From positions 1,803,690-1,867,689 of the forward strand of contig PCDI01000005.1 in NCBI GenBank assembly GCA_002778195.1: DNA of 64,000 nt, in the 5' to 3' direction. The position numbers were made by a program, and so were the translations under genes. Numbering within the stretch: position 1 is the stretch's first letter; each line of letters begins with the position of its first letter. This DNA comes from Raffaelea ambrosiae. Its lineage: Eukaryota; Ascomycota; Sordariomycetes; Ophiostomatales; Ophiostomataceae. Below the pieces are notes generated by a model. That model ran no database searches and was not told the origin of the DNA. It saw nothing but the letters and a program-made list of their open reading frames with translations. Below, piece after piece: positions 10,966-21,114 of this stretch.

Positions 10966-12258
10966 AGAATTCAAGCAGAGCCATGGAGCCATGCGAACCA
11001 TGGAGCCATTCGAAATCACGGTATAGAGTGAATGACAAAACACAAAGCCGCCCCAGGTCGATGGATGTACAGTTCCACATCTTTCAGCAAGGAGATGCGG
11101 GAAGGAATGTCCAATTGTGACAGGAACATGGCGGACACATGTTGGCTACTCCTGCAAGTACAGCCGGTGTGGGCAGGTGCTTTGACCTGGGTATGCCTGC
11201 AACACGGCCTTTGGCTAATTAGGGTATGTCAACCTGACCCGGGCGAAGATACGAATGAATGACATGATATGGCGCCGTTTTTGGTGCTCCGAAAATGGGA
11301 CGACGGGCCAGGATAACAGCAGAGTAACCATCAGAGAGAATTACGAGTGGTGGCGGAGAAATGTAAGATACATAAACACGGGTAGAGCGATCTGGAATCG
11401 AGAAGAGACAGCCAATAGCAGAAACCCGTCTTGTACGTATGGTGTGTCCGCGTACGTGTCGGACGGTTCGATGGCATCCGAGACTGGCGGGAATGGCCGC
11501 GGCCCGGGACACGGCTCTCGATTGCTTGGGCCAATTTGCCCAGATATCCTCGGGGTGTACGAGTAGTATCGGGGTGCTTCAGTTTGGCACAGAGCAAAAG
11601 CGGGGCCCAACGCATGCTGGGCTTAATTATTACAAATGCTACGATACGAGCGATAAAATCCAGGCACAATCTGGGGCTGTCGCCTGGTGCACAAGCCAAC
11701 CTGCGAAAACTAACTAACCTACATACCTAGAGTGGACAGGCAGGCGCCGTGTGTCTTGCACACCTCCTGCCGGTTCCAAGCCCGCTCGTCCCTTTGCCGG
11801 GATGCAGGTTGGCCACCCGTCATGGCGTGCCCGATGATCGGGCGTGCACAGTTTGTGGACTGTCCAATTGCCCGCGTGCTAGTGGCTACTATGTATAATA
11901 GTGTTGGTCAGACCTAATGCCACATCGGGACCAGTGCAAAGGACCGCACAGGACTCTGGGGCCGCGCCATAAGTCCATACCGCTCCGCTATTTTCTGGCT
12001 TCGTTTTCTTGTGTTGTTTTCTCTTCGTTTCCGGCAATCGGTTTTGGGTGGCTCTGCAGAGATCACGTCTACATTTGCATTGCGCTGTTCAAGAAGCTGG
12101 TGTTCACCTCGGGCAACTGTTGCCCGTACTCTAGACTTTTTTTCGGCCCCATTGTGCCGTGAGCCTGTTCCGGATATTAGCCACGGCGCTGCTACGACTG
12201 GATTCAAAGGGCAGAAGGCTTGGCCGAAGGAACGTGAGTGTGGCGAAGAAGGAGGACC
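10966..12258. other. Intergenic region
   Basis: No gene is supported. Open frames around 11330-11730 on both strands overlap each other and show no family resemblance. Copies of the TACGAGTA motif (11558) and CTACTATGTA motif (11886) occur here. Confidence 0.55.
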
Positions 12259-13953
12259 ATGAGCAACGACAAAGGGCGGCGGTCTCCCCACGATGTCTCG
12301 GAGAACCTGCACCCCTCTCCTGGCAGAGAGGGAGACAGTTCTGCCGTGTTTGAGAAGAGCGCCTTCCATGCCACCGTCGGTCCGGATTCCACCGGCCCTA
12401 GAGATGCCGTGCTGAACCCTCAGCCGGGGCTCGGCATTGGTTCCAAGCAATTGGGCGCCAACACCCTGGGCCTCGCAGCGGGTCCGGTAGCGGGCCCGGG
12501 AGACGGAGGGCAAGAAGGCCAGGACGGAGATGACGCGGGGGCCGCCCAGGGCTATCTCGTCCACGAGAACGTGACCTTCCCCGAGGGTGGGCGGGAAGCC
12601 TGGCTCGTCGTTCTGGGCTCTTTTCTGGCCTTGTTCTCGTCTCTCGGTCTGCTGAACAGCCTGGCCACCTTCCAGGCCTACATATCGATACACCAACTGG
12701 CCGGCGTCAGCACGGGCAAGATTGGATTTATCTTCTCACTCAATACGTTCATCTGCTTCTTCACGGGCGTCTATATAGGCCCGCTCTTCGACAAGTATGG
12801 CCCACGGTGGTTGGTGCTTCCAGGAACCGTCTTGCTCGTCGCCAGCGTGGTGTTGCTCAGCTTCTGCAAAGGTACGTGGACGTTGCCAGTCCTAGAGCCC
12901 GGTCTTCGTGTCTTGGTGTTCTCTCCTCCTTCCTTTCCTCCTGCCCCCTTGTCCTCCTCTGCTCTGCCACACATCCGCTGACACCACAACTCAGTTTTCT
13001 GGCACTTCATGCTGGCGTTCGGCGTCCTGGGTGGCATCAGCGAATCGCTGCTGTTCACGCCGTCTATTGCCGCAGTCGGCCACTTCTTCAAGGAGCGCCG
13101 TGGCTTCGCCACTGGCATCGCCTCTGCGGGCGGCAGTCTTGGAGGCATTGTGATGCCCCTTATGTTGCAGAGCCTCTTTGGCCGGGTTGGGTGGGGCTGG
13201 GCCATCCGCAGCCTTGCGCTGCTGGTGCTCGTGCTCACGTCTGCGGCCAACCTCCTGCTGCGATCGCGTCTGCCGCCTGACCGGAACGCCAGTGCTCACC
13301 CCGACCCCCGCATCTTCCGCAACATTCCGTTTGCCTTGACCACGCTCGGCATCTTCCTGCTGGAGCTGTCTCTTTTCATACCCATCACGTACATCGCCAG
13401 CTATGCCTCCCAGAGGGGGTTTTCTGCATCCTTCGGGTCACAGCTCGTGACCGTACTCAATGCCGGCTCTGTTGTTGGCCGTCTGCTGCCTGGCTGGTAT
13501 GCTGACAGGATGGGGCCATTCAACGCCAACATGCTCTCCATTGTCTTGTCGATCATATCCTCTCTTGGTATTTGGCTGCCAACGTCCATGATCCCGCAGA
13601 CACGCACCAGTCCCAGCACAGGCGGCGACAAGAACAGCGCTGCTGTCGCCCCTGCCGTCATATATGCTCTGCTGTTTGGCTTCACCAGCGGCAGCAACAT
13701 CAGCCTGACTCCAGTCAGTATCGGCCGGCTCTGTGCCACCGCCAACTATGGCCGGTACTATGCCACATGCTACACGATCGTCTCCATTGGCACGCTCGTC
13801 GGTATCCCTATTGCGGGAACCATTTTGACTGCCAACGGAGGCGAGTTTTGGGGACTGATTACCTTCACGTCGGCTCTCTTCATGGGATCGCTCGTGGCTC
13901 TGTTTGCTGCCAAAATCTCGGCTGTTGGCTGGCATCCGATGGCAAACTTCTAA
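12259..13953 (+). CDS. MFS transporter, monocarboxylate transporter (MCT)-like
   Basis: This is a 523-residue major-facilitator protein resembling the fungal monocarboxylate transporter-like (SLC16-type) group. It has a hydrophilic N-terminal tail of about 115 residues. TM1 begins just after GGREAWLVVLGSF, the usual MCT start, and about twelve hydrophobic segments follow. The loop motif FDKYGPRW after TM2 and the segment HFFKERRGFATGIASAGGSLGG between TM4 and TM5 are characteristic. One intron, 12872-12994 (GTACGT...CTCAG), joins LLSFCK to VFWHFML. The ATG at 12259 has a strong context (ACCATGA). It lies at the plasma membrane by inference; the substrate cannot be told from sequence. A second, unrelated MFS gene follows on the same strand. 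Confidence 0.88.
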
Positions 13954-15079
13954 TCTTGGCAGCAAACGGAGCCAGCCCCATCGTTTCGGACCTTAGTTTC
14001 CGTAGAATCATACGTTGACGTAAGATGTAAGATATTGAGATACCCACTGTCTGTAAGTGTTTGGTTGGCCCGCTCTGCCAGCCTCCCTTCTGTCTCTAGA
14101 CACACTGGATGTTGGGTCAAAATGACAGGGAATGAGGGAAATAAAAAGGGAAGATGAGAAAGGACATGGGAAAGAAAAGGAAAGGGCAAAAAAGTGTGTG
14201 AATTTGGGGGACCAAAGAATATGTGCACAACCGAAATCATATCACAAGTTTGCAGACAAGTTGATGATTAGGCTGCTGCTGGCGCATCTGATAACGACGT
14301 GGACACACGTGGGCTGGCAGCCAGCCGTGCGCTAAAAGCTTAACGCTGGCTAGCGCTGGATGAACTTCTGATAGGAAGCAGTGCCTGGCGGACAGAGCAC
14401 CGACGACAAAACAGGAAGCCGCGACCCGCAGAGCCACTTCGGCGCACCGAGACGCAGAAATTCCGAAGTGGCAAAAAGAACCACCCCCCCCCGCCCGAAT
14501 CGAAATCGAAATCGAAATCGTAATCGAAATCGAAATGGAACGCCCAAATCAGACGCTGAAAGACGAAACAAAAGTCAGAACAACTGTCCGAGCAAGTGTC
14601 GCAGCCAATGGGAATCTGAGGGAAGCCAAAACAAGTGCCCGCAATCAGAAACGCCCAGGGGCTGAGCGGTTCGGGTCAAAACAGGGGTCCGACCTATCAA
14701 GACAGGCGGGATTGGGTCATTCTTAGCCGGCAGAGATCGACAGACAGCATCTGGCCAGCTGGACATCAACCACAGCCGCACCCGACAACACGCCGAACGG
14801 CAAACGACGAAGAACGACCGCATTTCTATGAACGGAGCGCTGAATTTGATGCCTCCAACAACGCCTGCTATCTGAGCTTCTCCTGTCTCCTTTGTTTCCT
14901 TTTCGTCTCTTGCCATCTTGGCGTCTCATTCCGTCTTTTTTCCTGTCTCGTTGCTTCTATCTCCTCTTTATTTACTTTTCGGTGCCCCTCGCCTCTTCTG
15001 CTCTGTCTCCTTCTCATCCCTCGACACCCCCTCTCAAACCCCATATTCTCTCATCCGTCCCCGGGCGCAGGCGCAAGGG
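13954..15079. other. Intergenic region
   Basis: This is the promoter region of the next transporter. It contains a CGAAAT hexanucleotide repeat and a CT-rich leader (about 14880-15060). No gene is seen. Confidence 0.6.
14497..14536. repeat. CGAAAT hexanucleotide microsatellite
   Basis: Six to seven near-perfect copies of a 6-bp unit, with one copy altered to CGTAAT, follow a run of C. Confidence 0.85.
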
Positions 15080-16627
15080 ATGGCAACTCCTGTTCAGCCG
15101 GCTCTGCGGAAGAGGGTCCTCAAGGTCATCGTCTTCTCGCTGCTCCTCGACCTGGTCAGTCCACGATACCTACGTCCTGCCAGACCCGCTTACTTCTGCT
15201 ATTTTCTGTTCCCCTCTGCCCATGCCATGTGCTGACCACTCGCTAGGTCTCCTTCACCTTTATCCTCCCGCTCTTTCCGAGCCTCCTCGAATTCTACCGA
15301 AATGCCGAAGCTCCTGCGCGCGCCGACGCATCGCGCCCGCCGACGCTGCTCTCCGCCGTCCTCAACTACCTGAACGCATACAAGGCGTCCTTTGCCCGCC
15401 CCATTGACTCTCGCTACGACATCGTTCTCCTTGGTGGTGCTCTGGGGAGCTTGTTCTCGTAAGGAACCTCGCCGCTGACCGGCTGTTGCAGTGCGAATGC
15501 ACAAGAAAATACACTGGGCTAATTCTTGACATACAAACAGGCTACTGCAGGCTGTTGCCTCGCCTGTCATTGGCCACTTGTCTGACCGCCATGGCCGTCG
15601 AACGGCGCTTCTGGCCAGCATGGCCGGAAACATCCTGTCCGTGTTGCTTTGGGTAATGGCCGTCGACTTCCGCACGTTCTTGCTGTCCCGTGTCGTCGGA
15701 GGCTTGTCCGAAGGCAACGTGCAATTGGCTATGGCCATTGCCACCGACATCTCCGACGATGCCAGCCGCGGTTCGACCATGGCTCTGATCGGCGTCTGCT
15801 TCTCCGTGGCCTTCACGTTCGGCCCCGCCCTCGGTGCGTGGCTGAGCACCATTGACACCTTCAAAGCCAATCCCTTCGCCACGGCCGCAGGCTTCTCCCT
15901 GTTCCTCATCGTGGCCGAGACTATCTATCTCTACTATTCTCTGCCAGAGACGCTACCGGCAAAGGTGGAACAGGAAGCAATAGAGAAGACCGAGAAGCAG
16001 GGCGAGAAGGCGTCGGCGGACGGGAGCTCGGCTGAGACTCCTTCCAAGCATATCCGCACCAACTCACACTTCCTGCTCAACCTGGTGCACTTTGTGTTTT
16101 TGCTCTTCTTCTCCGGCATGGAATTCTCCCTCCCGTTCATGACGTACGACCTCTTTGGCTATGGCTCTGCCAAGAATGGCCGCCTGCTCAGCTTTGTCGG
16201 ACTTGTGGCTTCGGTACTCCAGGGCGGGGTGACGCGCCGTCTTCCGCCGCTTCTCTCTGTGCAGATCGGAGTCGTCGCGTGTCAGATTGCATTTATGCTA
16301 CTGGGACGCCTCACGACTGTAGGCAACCTGTACGTTGCGGCGGCATGTCTGGCCACCACGTCTGCCACTGTTGTTACTGGCCTGAATGCTCTTAGCAGTT
16401 TTGAGGCCCATGCTGGAGAACGCGGCGGCAAGCTCGGTATGCTTCGATCATGGGGCCAGCTGGGCCGTGGCCTGGGACCGGTGCTCTTCACCAGCATCTA
16501 CTGGTGGGCAGGTCGCGAGGTGGCTTACGGCGCTGGCGCTGTGGGCATATCCGTCGTCAGTCTGCTTGTATTCTTTGCTCTCAAGTCCCCTCCTCGGTCT
16601 GAGAAGCCGAGGGCCAAAGTTCAATAA
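15080..16627 (+). CDS. MFS transporter, MFSD10/TETRAN-like
   Basis: This is a 457-residue major-facilitator protein. Three exons (15080-15154, 15247-15458, 15541-16627) have GT/AG borders and join in frame. The motif-A loop GHLSDRHGRRTALL after TM2 and the FSVAFTFGPALGAWL segment in TM5 resemble the tetracycline-resistance-like MFSD10 group. A central hydrophilic loop rich in Glu/Lys (about residues 230-265) separates the two six-helix halves, and the C-terminus is short and basic. The ATG at 15080 is the only in-frame start before the first helix. The substrate is unknown; members of this group export organic anions or drugs in other organisms. Confidence 0.87.
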
Positions 16628-17659
16628 TCGGGCCTGGCAGCAATGTGGGTGGCGGCGACATCAACGAAATGCGCATAGCTGGGTGTCCAGTTTTTCTACT
16701 CCGTGGCGGAGCAGCGGTTGAAACGTCGGACGAGGCATGCTGAGGCCAGATGGAAACCTGTATGCCTCGGCTGCGTGCCATGCGAGCTGTACTCGCATGT
16801 GCCATCAGCAGTTCAGTTTGCCTGTCTGTCTGACAAAATCCCATGACAACTGGGGCAATGTCCTTATGAGGAAGGAGATGCAGACGTCACTACACGGCTT
16901 TGATGAAGATAAATGGAGTAAAATACACCGCCCCATCAGGGTTTAGTAGTCAGGCAAGCCGTCCGTCCACACGAGGGACGGCCACAGCGGACAGACACGA
17001 GCTGGCAGACCATCGGCGGCAGCTTTCGTGGTCGTTGAGGCCGGATTGCTGGTCTTGTACCTTACACCGTGCATAGGAGACTTTTTGTAGATCCAGGTTA
17101 GCTGCTTCCAGGCCAAAATAAGACCAGCGCACATTCGATTTCGCGAAGTCGAAAAATGTACCTGTGGAAACCTCTTAACTACCGCGTCTAGTCGCGGACC
17201 CTGGAACTATTACGAGTACACCTCGGGAAACCTTGATGCAATACATCACGTGGTATAGCACGTGGTACAACCCGCGCATCTCCACAGATTCCGCCAGTCA
17301 AATCAGAGACTCAAACGGCGGCGACGTCACTCTAGCAGAAACTTCATGATACCACGTAACGGCGCCAGGACTAGGTCGCCATGACAAGGCAATATACGAT
17401 AGAGTGGGCCAGGCACCGTAGGGCGACAACGGTCGTTGCATGTGAAAGCGAGGCATCGCCAGGATGAACTATTCCTTTGGGAATCAGGAGATGAGACTGC
17501 CCGACTGTCCGAGACTAGCCGCGGGATGGAACAGGATGGAACAGGATATATCAGTAACGGCCATATCTCCCTGGAGAACAGCTGTCTCTCTGGAAGGGGT
17601 GCACAGCAGATCACAATAACAGGGTCCAATTACAAGTTTATCAAGCAACCCAATCGACA
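16628..17659. other. Intergenic region upstream of oleate hydratase
   Basis: No gene is seen. It carries the paired CACGTG boxes listed separately and a copy of TACGAGTA at 17211. Confidence 0.6.
17247..17264. promoter_or_regulatory. Paired CACGTG boxes upstream of oleate hydratase
   Basis: CACGTG at 17247-17252 and 17259-17264 are each followed by GTAYA, forming a 12-bp direct repeat about 400 bp before the start codon. A bHLH factor site is possible. Confidence 0.4.
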
Positions 17660-19435
17660 ATGTATTACAGCCACGGCAACTACGAGGCCTTTGCACGGCC
17701 TATGAAGCCGGAGGGCATCGAGAAGAAGAATGTGTGGATCATTGGCAGTGGCCTAGCAGGCCTCTCGGCCGCAGTGTTCCTGGTGCGCGATGCGCAGATG
17801 CCGGGAGAGAACATCACGATCGTCGAGGAGCTCAAGGTCCCCGGCGGTGCCCTGGACGGCATTGAAGAGCCAGAAAAGGGCTTCGTGATCCGGGGAGGCC
17901 GCGAGATGGAGGTGCACTTTGAGTGCCTCTGGGACATGTTCCGGTCGATCCCATCGCTGGAGGAGCCGGGAAACAGCGTGCTCGACGAGTTTTACCAGCT
18001 CAACAAGCGCGATCCCAACTACTCGCTGCAGCGGGCGACGATCAACCAGGGCCAGGACGCAGGCACCAACGGCCTGTTCACGCTCACTGACAAGGCACAG
18101 CGGGAGATTGTGCGCCTCTTCCTGTCGTCGAACAAAGAGATGGAGAACAAGCGCATCAACGAGGTGTTCGGCGAGGACTTTTTCAAGAGCAACTTCTGGC
18201 TGTACTGGCGCACCATGTTTGCCTTTGAGGAGTGGCACTCGGCCCTGGAGATGAAGCTGTACCTGCACCGCTTCATCCACCACATCGGCGGCATGCCGGA
18301 CTTCACAGCCCTCAAGTTTACCAAATACAATCAGTACGAGTCGCTCGTGCTGCCGCAGACCAAGTACCTCGAGGACCACGACGTCCACTTCCAGTACAAC
18401 ACGGTCGTCACCGACATCGACTTTGCAACGGCCGCGCACAAGGAGGGCAGGGAGAGCAAGCGCGCCACGCGCATCCACTGGACCAAAGACGGCCAGGACA
18501 GCACGCTGGATCTGGGCGAGAATGACTACGTCTTCACCATCATTGGCTCGCTGACAGAGAACTCGGACCTCGGCGACCAGAAGACAGCTGCGCGCATTCT
18601 TGACGGCCCAGCGCCCGCCTGGGACTTGTGGCGCCGCATTGCCGCCAAGGACGCAGCGTTTGGCCACCCGGACGTGTTCGGCGGGCACATCGCTGAGACC
18701 AAGTGGGAAAGCGCCACAGTGACGACGCTCGATGGGCGCATCCCGCCGTACCTCCAGAAGATCTGCAAGCGCGACCCGTTCAGCGGCCGCGTGGTAACGG
18801 GCGGCATTGTCACGGCACGTGACTCGGCCTGGGTGATGAGCTGGACCATCAACCGGCAGCCGCACTTCAAGAAGCAGAAGAAGGACCAGCTGGTCATCTG
18901 GGTGTACAGCCTGCTGGTGGAGGTGCCGGGCGACTACGTGAAGAAGCCGATGCAGGACTGCACGGGCGAGGAGATCACGCAAGAATGGCTGTACCACCTG
19001 GGTGTGCCGGTGGACGAGATTCCCCAGATGGCGGCCGAGTCGGCACGGTGCGTGCCCGTGATGATGCCGTACGTGACGGCCTTTTTCATGCCACGGGCTG
19101 CCGGCGACCGGCCGGATGTGGTGCCCAGGGGTGCGGAGAACTTTGCCTTCCTGGGCCAGTTTGCCGAGACGGGCACGCTGGACACGATTTTCACGACCGA
19201 GTACTCGGTGCGCACGGCCATGCAGGCCGTGTACGATCTGATGAAGGTCGACCGCGGCATTCCCGAAGTGTTCAACTCAACGTACGACGTCCGCACGCTC
19301 TTGGAAGCCACCAGCCTTCTGCGCGACCGCAAGGAGCTCATCACCTGGGTGCCTGAGCGGATCCGGCAGTTCCTGATCAGCAAGCTGGAGGGCTCGGCCA
19401 TTGGTGACCTGCTGCACGAGCATCACTTGGTGTAG
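17660..19435 (+). CDS. Oleate hydratase (MCRA family)
   Basis: This flavoenzyme adds water to the cis-9 double bond of oleic and related acids to give 10-hydroxy fatty acids. The 591-residue protein shows the FAD-binding GSGLAG at residues 29-34, the RGGREME motif with Glu82, and LYLHRFIHHIG with Tyr201. Both residues fall at the numbers I recall for the catalytic Glu and Tyr of the Staphylococcus enzyme. Length and ending agree with bacterial family members (about 590 residues). There are no introns in 1.8 kb, while most neighbours have them. Codon use is strongly GC3-rich. No signal peptide or membrane anchor is visible, so a cytosolic or peripherally membrane-bound location is likely. Fungal members are known, so recent transfer is not proven. 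Confidence 0.95.
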   Translation: MYYSHGNYEAFARPMKPEGIEKKNVWIIGSGLAGLSAAVFLVRDAQMPGENITIVEELKVPGGALDGIEEPEKGFVIRGGREMEVHFECLWDMFRSIPSLEEPGNSVLDEFYQLNKRDPNYSLQRATINQGQDAGTNGLFTLTDKAQREIVRLFLSSNKEMENKRINEVFGEDFFKSNFWLYWRTMFAFEEWHSALEMKLYLHRFIHHIGGMPDFTALKFTKYNQYESLVLPQTKYLEDHDVHFQYNTVVTDIDFATAAHKEGRESKRATRIHWTKDGQDSTLDLGENDYVFTIIGSLTENSDLGDQKTAARILDGPAPAWDLWRRIAAKDAAFGHPDVFGGHIAETKWESATVTTLDGRIPPYLQKICKRDPFSGRVVTGGIVTARDSAWVMSWTINRQPHFKKQKKDQLVIWVYSLLVEVPGDYVKKPMQDCTGEEITQEWLYHLGVPVDEIPQMAAESARCVPVMMPYVTAFFMPRAAGDRPDVVPRGAENFAFLGQFAETGTLDTIFTTEYSVRTAMQAVYDLMKVDRGIPEVFNSTYDVRTLLEATSLLRDRKELITWVPERIRQFLISKLEGSAIGDLLHEHHLV

Positions 19436-20097
19436 GAGAAGGGGGTGGTTCTGGCGCTGTAAGAGAAGCCTTCGGGCTGTCTATCTCAGTACATAACGAT
19501 ACCGTAAGACACAAATTGCATAAGTAGACGATGGTAGATTTCAGATTACAATAATAGATAAACACGATCAAAACCCATGTTCGATGCGCTTGGCCTTGTA
19601 TGGTGGCTGGCCTACTACTATGTACAGATGCCGTTGTGCGCCTGCCAAGTTCAGCCTGTTGTCACGTGGAAGAGAGGGGGGCATAAAAATCGTGGTCTGG
19701 TTGATCACCGCATTTGGGACGACTTTGGATGTATCAACAAATCTATTGATGGTTCTCTTTCTTTTCATATGGTCTGTTTATCTGTGTCTTGCCCATCGGT
19801 GTCTCATCCAATTTCGCGCCAGGAGATGGTAAAAAAATGACAAGACTCTTACTAAGTCTGGTTTATATCGCTGCCAAAGCCCCCCCCCAAGAAAGCAGAA
19901 AGGCGCAAAAAATATATAAAAAGAACCAGACAAAACAAAAACAAAACAAAGGGGGGGCTGTAATCCGTAAACTCCTGGTATGCATCCGTTCCTTTTATTG
20001 CTGGCCCTTTATTTTCATCCCCGCTTCGTCACATTCATCATAGCCTCTGGCTGACACAGAGACGGGGTCCCCTGACCCTCCCGTTCGGGCTACCATC
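19436..20097. other. Intergenic region between convergent genes
   Basis: This is the shared 3' flank of oleate hydratase (+) and PAPS reductase (-). It is AT-rich, with A-runs around 19900-19950. A CTACTATGTA copy lies at 19615. No gene is seen. Confidence 0.6.
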
Positions 20098-21114
20098 TTA
20101 TGCGACAGGAACAGAGGGAGCCTCGGTCTGGGCGGACAGAGAGCCGCTGGAAGAGGCCAGGAACTGGGCGTACCGGGACTGCTTGTTGTGGATGCCGCAC
20201 TCGGTCTTGTTACGGCCCTTCCAGCGGCCGGCGCGCTCGTCCTCGCCCTCGGCGACGGGACTGGTCGAGTGCCAGTCGCCGATGGACTTGTAGCCGCGGT
20301 CGAGCAGGGCGTTGTAGGGCACGTTGTGGTCGCGGATGTATGCCTGTACCTGGCCAAAAGACCAGTTGGCAAGCGGGTTGATCTTGAAGATGCCGCGCTC
20401 ATCGTCGAGCTCGATGATGTCGAGCTGGCCGCGCTGGCCGCCCTGCGAGCGCCGGCGGCCGGTCAGGACGGCAACGACGTCCAGGTGGTCGTACGCGCGC
20501 TCCTGCGGCTCGACCTTGGCGACATAATCGTACATCTCCTCCGACAGCTCGTACAGGCGGCCATAGGTGGCCTCGAAGTCGGCGGCAGTCTCGAAGCCGT
20601 CGGGCTTGAAGGTGTGGATGGTCAGGTGAGGGTAGCGGGCCTTGACGCGCTCGACAAGGTCGTACGTCTCGGGGAAATGATACAAGGTGTCGAGGAAGAT
20701 GAGGTCGACACGGCGGCGTCTGTTGGCGGTGGCCGTGCTGTCTTGCGGATTCTGCTCGGCCGCCCGCTCTTCCGCCTGCTCTTCCGCCCGCTCCTCGCGG
20801 TCCAGCTGTGCCAGCATATCGATGGTGGCCAGGCCCGTCAAGCCAAAGGCGGTGGTCTGGTACAGGTTGGGAAAGAAGATCTTGACGAAGCGCAGGACAT
20901 CCAGAGGCTCCATCTTCTCCAGCTGCTTATTGAGGAAGCGCAGGTGCTCGGGTGTGAGGCTCACTCGCGGTAGCCGCGCTGTGGATGCGGCCGCCGACGA
21001 TGGCGCGGACCCATATCCTGACTCGACAGAGACAGCATCATCTGCCCGCTTAGTGTTGGACACATCCACAGCGGCCAACACCGGTGAAGAGACGACAGGG
21101 GTTGCAGAGACCAT
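20098..21114 (-). CDS. Phosphoadenylyl-sulfate (PAPS) reductase
   Basis: This enzyme reduces 3'-phosphoadenylyl sulfate to sulfite with thioredoxin in the sulfate-assimilation pathway (yeast Met16). The single-exon, 338-residue protein has TAFGLTGLATIDML near the N-terminal third, the VDLIFLDTLYHFPETYDLVE nucleotide-binding region, and the active-site ECGIH at residues 305-309, in which Cys306 is the catalytic cysteine. The KINPLANWSFGQVQAYI segment and the DRGYKSIGDWHST motif are also typical. An inserted acidic, Glu/Gln/Ala-rich stretch at about residues 110-130 and an N-terminal extension of about 45 residues look disordered. It is transcribed away from the phosphoserine phosphatase gene. 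Confidence 0.96.
   Translation of the reverse strand: MVSATPVVSSPVLAAVDVSNTKRADDAVSVESGYGSAPSSAAASTARLPRVSLTPEHLRFLNKQLEKMEPLDVLRFVKIFFPNLYQTTAFGLTGLATIDMLAQLDREERAEEQAEERAAEQNPQDSTATANRRRRVDLIFLDTLYHFPETYDLVERVKARYPHLTIHTFKPDGFETAADFEATYGRLYELSEEMYDYVAKVEPQERAYDHLDVVAVLTGRRRSQGGQRGQLDIIELDDERGIFKINPLANWSFGQVQAYIRDHNVPYNALLDRGYKSIGDWHSTSPVAEGEDERAGRWKGRNKTECGIHNKQSRYAQFLASSSGSLSAQTEAPSVPVA

Noticed and set aside
12000..12258. Upstream start for the MCT-like transporter at 12238
   Set aside because: That codon is GTG; the ATG at 12259 has a strong context.
17753..18997. 414-codon minus-strand frame inside oleate hydratase
   Set aside because: It is the antisense shadow of a strongly GC3-biased gene.
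20188..20973. 261-codon plus-strand frame opposite PAPS reductase
   Set aside because: Antisense shadow of the reductase; repetitive Leu/Val/Ala composition.
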